DNA of 36,931 nucleotides from Branchiostoma floridae (lineage: Eukaryota > Chordata > Leptocardii > Amphioxiformes > Branchiostomatidae), in the NCBI RefSeq assembly GCF_000003815.2, contig NC_049988.1, positions 19,488,950-19,525,880 on the forward strand, given 5' to 3'. Below, piece after piece: positions 31,351 to 36,931 of this stretch. Every line of letters begins with the position of its first letter. Position 1 is the first letter of the stretch. The position numbers were made by a program, and so were the translations under genes. The notes beneath the pieces are model-generated. The model made no database searches, was not told the origin of the DNA, and saw only the letters and a list, made by a program, of their open reading frames with translations.

Positions 31351-31465
31351 AGTCCCCCTCCGCTTGCGCAGTGATCTTCTCGGAGTAAGCTATGGCTGCA
31401 GAATACTCAACAAGTTGAGGGTGGCAGCGATAATGAAAGAAGAATGAAAAGAAGAAGAAGAATTG

Positions 31466-32351
31466 CAGTTGGCTAGTTTTCGCGTTAATAGGCCTTAGAT
31501 AGTTGCTATTTCTTGCGGGACGACGAATACTTTGCCCTGCGACTTTGTTTCGAAAAAGCAGCATTCGGACAGGGTATTATAAGGGTAATCAGGCAACTGT
31601 TTTACGTGACCTCGAACAGCGGTATGAGACCAATAATATAAACACTGTACGGCCGCGACCGTCCGAACATGTGACACGACGCTCGTAGTTCAGTGCTAAC
31701 ATCAAAGTAAAGAAAAACTTTGACTTGTAGATACATCAGGTAAGTCAGGAGCAGCAAAGGGACATTGCCAATGTTGTAGCACCAATACCGTGTATGTAAT
31801 ACTATGTAGAGCGGTTCTGGAAAATAAGGGAAGGGGGAGGGGGGCAGACTTGCAACGAGCCCCGGCTGAGCTGTGTCTACTAGCTAGTAGTATTCTAAGT
31901 TTATAGTTAGCTATGGCATGACTGTTCCCATGCATACACTTTCCAGCTCCTCGTCTTCTTGGGCCAACATGCCCAAAGGGATTTTTATCCAGGGTCCTGT
32001 GCACTGCAATTAAAACAAACAAACAAACTGCTGTGGTAAAATTACTGGCTTGTGTTAAAGACCTTGCAAACCTGATATTCTGTATATTACTAAAACAAAA
32101 TATAACAAAGAATTTATCAAATAGCTCAAGAGTCAACACCTATTTGCTAGTTCCACAGTAGTCTTTATTTAGCCACAACTTTATATCATTTCATTAACAT
32201 CAAAGAATAACTAGAATTACTTTTCCTTTGTATATATGATTTATATGGTTTTGATGGTTCACTTTTTGTTTGTGTTTTGTAATGTTATTTGTGAATAAAA
32301 AAAAAGAATAACTAATTTTTCACTTCTTTACATATATAAGTTAGGGTGAAG
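31466..32351. other. Gene E upstream region, no other gene seen
   Basis: A minus-strand open frame of 145 codons (32139-31702) has no recognisable domain and no supporting context. TATATAAG at 32333-32340 is too close to the gene E ATG to be a usual TATA box. Confidence 0.4.
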
Positions 32352-35300
32352 ATGTGGCCACAGGGAAAATGGCAGGTTCTTCTCCTGCTTGCAATCCTGA
32401 TAAACTTGCAGTCAACAGTGCAAAGTCATGGCGGCCCATTCCAACTTCCCAGGGTGCACCAGATCATCCAGCAGGGCCGGGACTACGGCGACCCCCTCTT
32501 CCTCACTCCTTATTTGGAACAGGGCATGGCAGAGAAAGGTGGGTCAAGGGTCAGAGGTGAAGGGTCACGGGGGAAATATGTGTCAAGGTCAGAATCAGGT
32601 TAAGGGTCATGAGGGTGAAAGTTGGGTCAAGGATCAGAGGTTACGTGGCATGATGTAGAACAACGTTCAGATTAGTTAAAGGGTATGAAGTGCTTCACAT
32701 TAATTGAATATTTTGCACCAGTCACATTAATATTTTGCAGGGTATAACACTGAAAAGAACAGATTATGGCAGAAAGTTCTGTATGTCTGAGCATATACAT
32801 TTCATTTGTTTGTATTGTTCAAGAAGCTCTGATGATAAAAGCTCCTTTTTTTTTCTTAAGCTCGAACACTGAGTGAGGTGCATCTCCCTGGCACAACGAT
32901 CAACAGCTACTCCGGCTATCTGACTGTCAACAAAACCTACAGCAGTAACATGTTCTTCTGGTTCTTCCCTGCACTGGTCAGTATAAACAAAACATATGTA
33001 GCAAAATGAATAGCAAAACAAGAAAAGTCCACGACCATTGCCAGATGATCCTTATATATACACTGATGTTTGACTGTACGATTTATACCAGAATTTTTGT
33101 AGTTATGCTGTTTCTAGTTCATTGACATCTGTCTTATGACAAGTAGAAGAATGGCTTTCATGATTTAAGCTACCACTAAGGGCACAAACCCGCCGTATGT
33201 GCAATTTGTCCGTCTTTTTGGGAGGCCAGGACCACCGTTTCTGAAAACGTTCAGGCTGTACAGGGCAGGCGCATCGCCTGTACTGGCCTGTACAGTGGGT
33301 GAATCCCTACGAGTTTGTACGGAGGCGGTACTTACCACTTACCGATCCCAAAAGATTGCCCACATTTCGGCACGTAGACAGCACGTATTTGCAGATACGG
33401 CGGGTTGTGCCTTTTAGCTTTAAACATGCTGAATCAACTTTGAGAATTTCCATTTTCTTCCCCTCCAGTCTGACCCAGAGAGCGCCCCCCTGCTCCTGTT
33501 CCTACAGGGTGGTCCTGGAACGTCCAGTATGCTCGGACTCTTCTCCGAGATGGGACCGTTTTACGTCACCAAGGACGCTCAATGTGAGTTATAATCAGGG
33601 CTCTAGCCAGCGTCCGTTTTTCCGTCAATTGACGGAAATTTGCTGCGTGTGACGGAAAAATTTTAAAACCCATCTGTCAACCTTGACAGACAAAAATCCT
33701 TGGTGGAAGCTACAGGCGGCTTGGGGACGCCGCCCACGGCCGTAAAAGCCACACACTGTTTGTTTTGCTATTGTTATTATTGTTGATGAAGTGTGTCGGT
33801 GCCCTTTCGCATACAATAATCTCATTTAAAAACCCATTTTTCAAGGCCTCAGTTCAGTCTCTCTAACTCCTGGAATAGTGTTTTCGTGACAATGGGAATT
33901 GGCTGACGGAAAAAAATTTCGAGCTGGCTAGAGCCCTGGTTATAACTTATAGAATTTCTCTCGCTTCACGCCAAAGTTTCAGAGACACTGACGAAAGATA
34001 ACAGATGTTATCTGAAATGTCTGACCATTTCCAAAATCATAATCTTGTTGCTTGAGTATTAAAATGCTTTTTACTTGGATGTCTAATTTTCATTGACATA
34101 TCTCTCTCACTTTCTCTCTCTCTTAGTCTTTCCCTCCCTCTCTCCCATTTCATCTTCTACAGACAATTCTCTCTCTCCCCTCTCTTCATCTCTCTCCATC
34201 TTTCTCTCATTCCCTCATTCTTCCTTTTTTCTCTCCCTCCCTCTCTCCTATGACAACCGTAATAAGATTCACAATTATTATAATGACACCACTTTTTTTT
34301 TCCTTTCAGTAATGATGAGAAAAGTAACTTGGGTTTCTCAGTATTCCATGCTGTTCATCGATAATCCAGTAAGTATCTCATTTTCAGATTCTGTATGGAA
34401 TGTTAAGAATTGTAAGTTGCTAAAGACCTTATGGTCAAGGCATGCAGTTTTAATAGTATTAGGCCTTTGAGTTATTTTGGACACACTTTCTTTTTTTAAG
34501 AGAAGGCTGCAAGGATAAATGTAAGGTCTACCTGAAAGTTTATGGTCTTTTCTGGTTTCTCAAAAAAGATTGGTGGATTTATGGATTCATGTTCATAGAG
34601 TCTGAGGTTGATAACTACAGAATACACCTAGCTCAAAATGCAATTTTATTCAAAAACCTTGTTGAAGGTAGGGTTATCTTTATGTGTGTAAAATCATAAT
34701 TATTTTTATTTACTACTAATGGTTTCTGAATGCGGTTTGTTTCCTGTGTCCGTAGGTAGGAACGGGGTTCAGTTTTACAGAGTCAGATGCTGGATATGCC
34801 AGAAACCAGACAGACGTGGCAGACAACTTGTACAAGTAAGGGTAGTGTGTACTACATCATTCTAGCCTGGGTACCATCCGGAAAGTAGTTCGCTCCGGCG
34901 TTCATTATATACTATATACAGTCGCTTCTAGCTCTGACATTCATTATACACTATATACAGTCGCTTCTCTGTGCTTCCGTCTGGGAACGCGGACCATCTT
35001 AACGTCTGGAATCGTCCAAATTTTGGAAGCAGGGGCTGATTGGTCCCTACACATGAGCAAAATATGGAATGGATTCAAGCGCTCGTTCGAACAGACGTTC
35101 CAACACCGGGCAAGCTCTCCGCCCGCTCGTGGGAGGCCTGTTATCATCAAACAAGCGCTCTGGAACCTATTCCTAGATTCGCTCATTAACTGACGTTACC
35201 GCCAAACGGTTTGAATACGCACATCTCCAGACGGATAGCAGAAGCGAACGTAGGAGCGAACTACTATCCGGATGGTACCCAGGCTAACATCATTCCATAC

Positions 35301-36672
35301 TGCAGAAAATTAGTAGAGGTAGAAGTAGAATGGCTTTCTTGAGACAAACTCTCAGAGTCTAATACTAGCAGCCCAGGGGCTGAATTGTTGTTAGACTTTA
35401 CATACATGATATCGGCTGAAAATTTGGGGTAAGTCCCAATTAATCTTAGTGTTGGTTAAGTAAAGTTTAGTTTTTCCACAATGTCATTTACCAACACAGA
35501 TGAACTTTCATGCTAAGAATACATGATATTAGGCTAGGCATACAAAATACAAATCAACATATAATAGAATAAAATATTATCATTAATTGAATTCGTAAAA
35601 GACAAGCTAGATAAAAACTGCTCTGGCATGGTTTGTGAGAGACGTTCATACAAATAATGATTTCATATAAGATTACAACAGTTGGCTAAGGTGCAGTCAT
35701 GATTCATTTATCAATCGGGTCATGTCACGCCAGGGGTATGGCACTGTAAATTGTGTTCTAATTGTGCTAAGTTTCTTGTGTGCCACCCCTGTAGAGCTGA
35801 CATTCCTTGAGAAAAAACAACAACACATTTCTAGAGCCTGACTAAAAAGAGACAGAGTCTAAGATCTTTTCAAGGGTAAGCTGTAAGAACGTCAAGAAAT
35901 CTGTACTAGAGGGGTTTCGTTACCAAGCATGTTTTGTCCATTAGACATTTTAAAGCATGTTGGAAGTATTGGCAGTCACACAGATATTTTCAGTTCTGTC
36001 ACAAAGTACTAGTAGCAACCTTGTCACATTGGTACTATGGACATGAAGAGTGGTAAGACTGTTTGACTGATGTCTGATAATAAAACTTGCTTATGGTAAG
36101 ACTCAAAGATGATCTTATGCAAACATTTACCATTTAATTCACAACTTGCTCCAACCAAGCAATAGCTCTAGAGAGGCTGCTAATCTAAAATATCTTCCAA
36201 TTGTAATGATGACACAATTTTTTTCCAGTGCCCTGTTGCAGTTTTTCCAAATCTACTCTCAGTACCAGAAGAATGACTTCTACGTGACTGGAGAGGTCTG
36301 ATTCTTATACTTGTTCTGCTAGATTGGCTTAAGAACTTGTTATTCAAAAATGGCATGTTTGTACTTTTACTTTGATATTTGAGTTTACTTAATATGATAT
36401 TTTCCCCTGTATGACAGTATTTAAATTTCTGTTACAGAATATAGTTTTGCAGACTTAAAATTTTTACTTTGAAAAGTACATTTACTGTAAGAAATTTAAC
36501 CTCGTTGCTGTAAGGCCACCATGTTTTTTAATTTTTTTGGGGGTCCCAGTCCTATGCAGGAAAGTATGTTCCAGCTCTGAGCTACAAGATCCACATGGAG
36601 AACCCCACAGCCAAGTTCAAGATCAACTTCAAAGGCATGGCCATCGGGGACGGGCTGTGTGATCCCTTGACG
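32352..36672 (+). CDS. CPVL-like: Gene E: second CPVL-like serine carboxypeptidase (3' end outside window)
   Basis: Exons 32352-32538, 32861-32976, 33469-33583, 34310-34368, 34756-34835, 36229-36295 and 36550-36672 have the same lengths and phases as gene D exons 1-7 (exon 1 is nine bases shorter), so this is a tandem paralogue. The start chosen is ATG at 32352; the GTG six bases upstream is not needed. MWPQGKWQVLLLLAILINLQ is a signal peptide. FLQGGPGTSSMLGLF replaces the LWLQGGPGGTDM of gene D and is closer to human CPVL. The visible 249 residues run through GESYAGKY, with catalytic Ser209, to GDGLCDPLT. The Asp and His exons lie beyond the window. The exon 6 donor is GTCTGA, weaker than the GTGAGC of gene D. 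Function as for gene D, inferred by homology. Confidence 0.9.
32541..32645. promoter_or_regulatory. GGTCA-rich stretch with a perfect DR1 in gene E intron 1
   Basis: GGGTCA-A-GGGTCA lies at 32541-32553, two bases inside intron 1, the same offset as in gene D. Several more GGTCA/GGGTCA units follow. Confidence 0.4.
33596..33938. mobile_element. hAT-like MITE, copy 2 (343 bp)
   Basis: Ends CAGGGCTCTAGCCAGC and GCTGGCTAGAGCCCTG are perfect inverted repeats. Flanks GTTATAAT and GTTATAAC form the 8-bp target duplication. It inserted only twelve bases into gene E intron 3, next to the donor. Confidence 0.88.
33960..34090. repeat. Dispersed repeat related to 6875-7000
   Basis: CGAAAGATAACAGATGTTAT, then CTGAAATGTCTGACCATTTC, and TTGTTGCTTGAGTA match 6915-6985 with few changes. 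Parts (TTAGACATCCAGGTAATA) also appear at about 6880, 20465 and 21460. Confidence 0.6.
34095..34250. repeat. (CT)n-rich low-complexity tract
   Basis: About 150 bases of TCTC/CCCT units in gene E intron 3. Confidence 0.85.
34863..35286 (-). mobile_element. TAGCCTGGG-ended MITE, copy 2 (424 bp)
   Basis: Same ends as 20613-21045, with perfect 9-bp flanks ACATCATTC at 34854-34862 and 35287-35295. Opposite orientation to copy 1. Located in gene E intron 5, 27 bases after the exon 5 donor. Confidence 0.92.
35413..35480 (+). repeat. Intronic inverted repeat, left arm
   Basis: CGGCTGAAAATTTGGGGTAA onward, about 68 bases, matched in inverted form at 36738-36805 with few changes. Lies in gene E intron 5. 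Confidence 0.85.
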
Positions 36673-36737
36673 GTAAGTTAGGAAAAAGTTGACATCCCAG
36701 GATACCTTAAAAAAGGTACAAACATTCATGGATAGAT

Positions 36738-36805
36738 TGTGGAAAAACTAAACTTTACTTAACCAACACCAAGTTAAATTGGGACTTACCCCAAATTTTC
36801 AGCCG
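36738..36805 (-). repeat. Intronic inverted repeat, right arm
   Basis: Inverted match of 35413-35480, in gene E intron 7. The two arms enclose exons 6 and 7. The sequence to the right (GTGACGTCAC near 36857) may belong to the same element and is cut by the window end. Confidence 0.85.
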
Positions 36806-36931
36806 ACTCCGTCAGCCTTGTTCACGGAATGGACCCGTCTGCTGTAGCTTCCGGACGTGACGTCACGGACATACGACTGCAGAAGAGAGTCGAAAATGCC
36901 ACATAACCTGTGTCGACCCGCATCTCTGTTC

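Noticed and set aside
31702-32139. 145-codon minus-strand frame upstream of gene E
   Set aside because: Mixed composition, no domain, no splice context, no paralogue in the window.
32333-32340. TATATAAG as gene E TATA box
   Set aside because: Only 12 bases before the ATG, which would put the transcription start inside the coding region.
1-36931. CRISPR arrays, bacterial operons, rRNA and tRNA genes
   Set aside because: Repeats lack CRISPR spacing and the gene structure is eukaryotic; no tRNA or rRNA pattern was seen by eye, though a dedicated scan was not possible.

Overview
The window looks like nuclear DNA of a cephalochordate, most likely an amphioxus (Branchiostoma). This is inferred from small phase-consistent exons in AT-rich introns, membrane lectin and ficolin-like genes, a CPVL-type serine carboxypeptidase, and dense small non-autonomous transposons and minisatellites. 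No species was confirmed by search. All gene models below were built by hand from open frames, GT/AG borders and phase bookkeeping, without transcript data.

Five genes can be supported. Three lie on the minus strand and encode type II membrane pattern-recognition proteins. Gene A (2642 to 115, 3' end off the left edge) has an NPxY-like tail exon, a transmembrane exon, a coiled coil and a furin-site exon. Gene B (12318 to 9095, complete, 415 aa) has a membrane anchor, a coiled coil, a furin site, a collagen stretch and a fibrinogen-related domain, so it is a membrane-anchored ficolin-like protein. Gene C (30263 to 26841, complete, 388 aa) has three tandem NPMY tail exons, a transmembrane segment, a repeat-built coiled coil and a C-type lectin domain. 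Two tandem carboxypeptidase genes lie on the plus strand: gene D (15645 to 25147, 12 exons, 481 aa, Ser/Asp/His triad intact) and gene E (32352 to 36672, first 7 exons, continuing off the right edge). Lectin-type and protease genes therefore alternate: A, B (minus), D (plus), C (minus), E (plus).

The locus grew by local duplication. The first-exon block of genes A and C occurs four times (about 2440, 3785, 5560 and 30085); the two copies with no known gene attached have lost their ATG but keep a splice donor. The far-upstream flanks of A and B are homologous. Gene A shares its tail, transmembrane and coiled-coil exons with gene C and its furin exon with gene B, so it is a hybrid of the two architectures. 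Gene D introns contain decayed partial copies of its own exons.

Mobile elements with readable boundaries include two hAT-like MITEs (8-bp target duplications), two copies of a TAGCCTGGG-ended MITE (9-bp duplications), a 629-bp foldback element (9-bp duplication), a pogo/Tigger-like MITE, a 725-bp TA-flanked element whose boundary is fixed by paralogous empty sites, and a CR1/L2-like LINE 3' end. A 56-bp minisatellite with about eleven units lies in gene D intron 7, with relatives at two other places.

The main candidates for something undescribed are a family of type II innate receptors that mix endocytic NPxY exons, furin-cleavable stalks and lectin, collagen or fibrinogen heads by exon shuffling, and the matching DR1-type nuclear-receptor elements just inside intron 1 of both carboxypeptidase paralogues.
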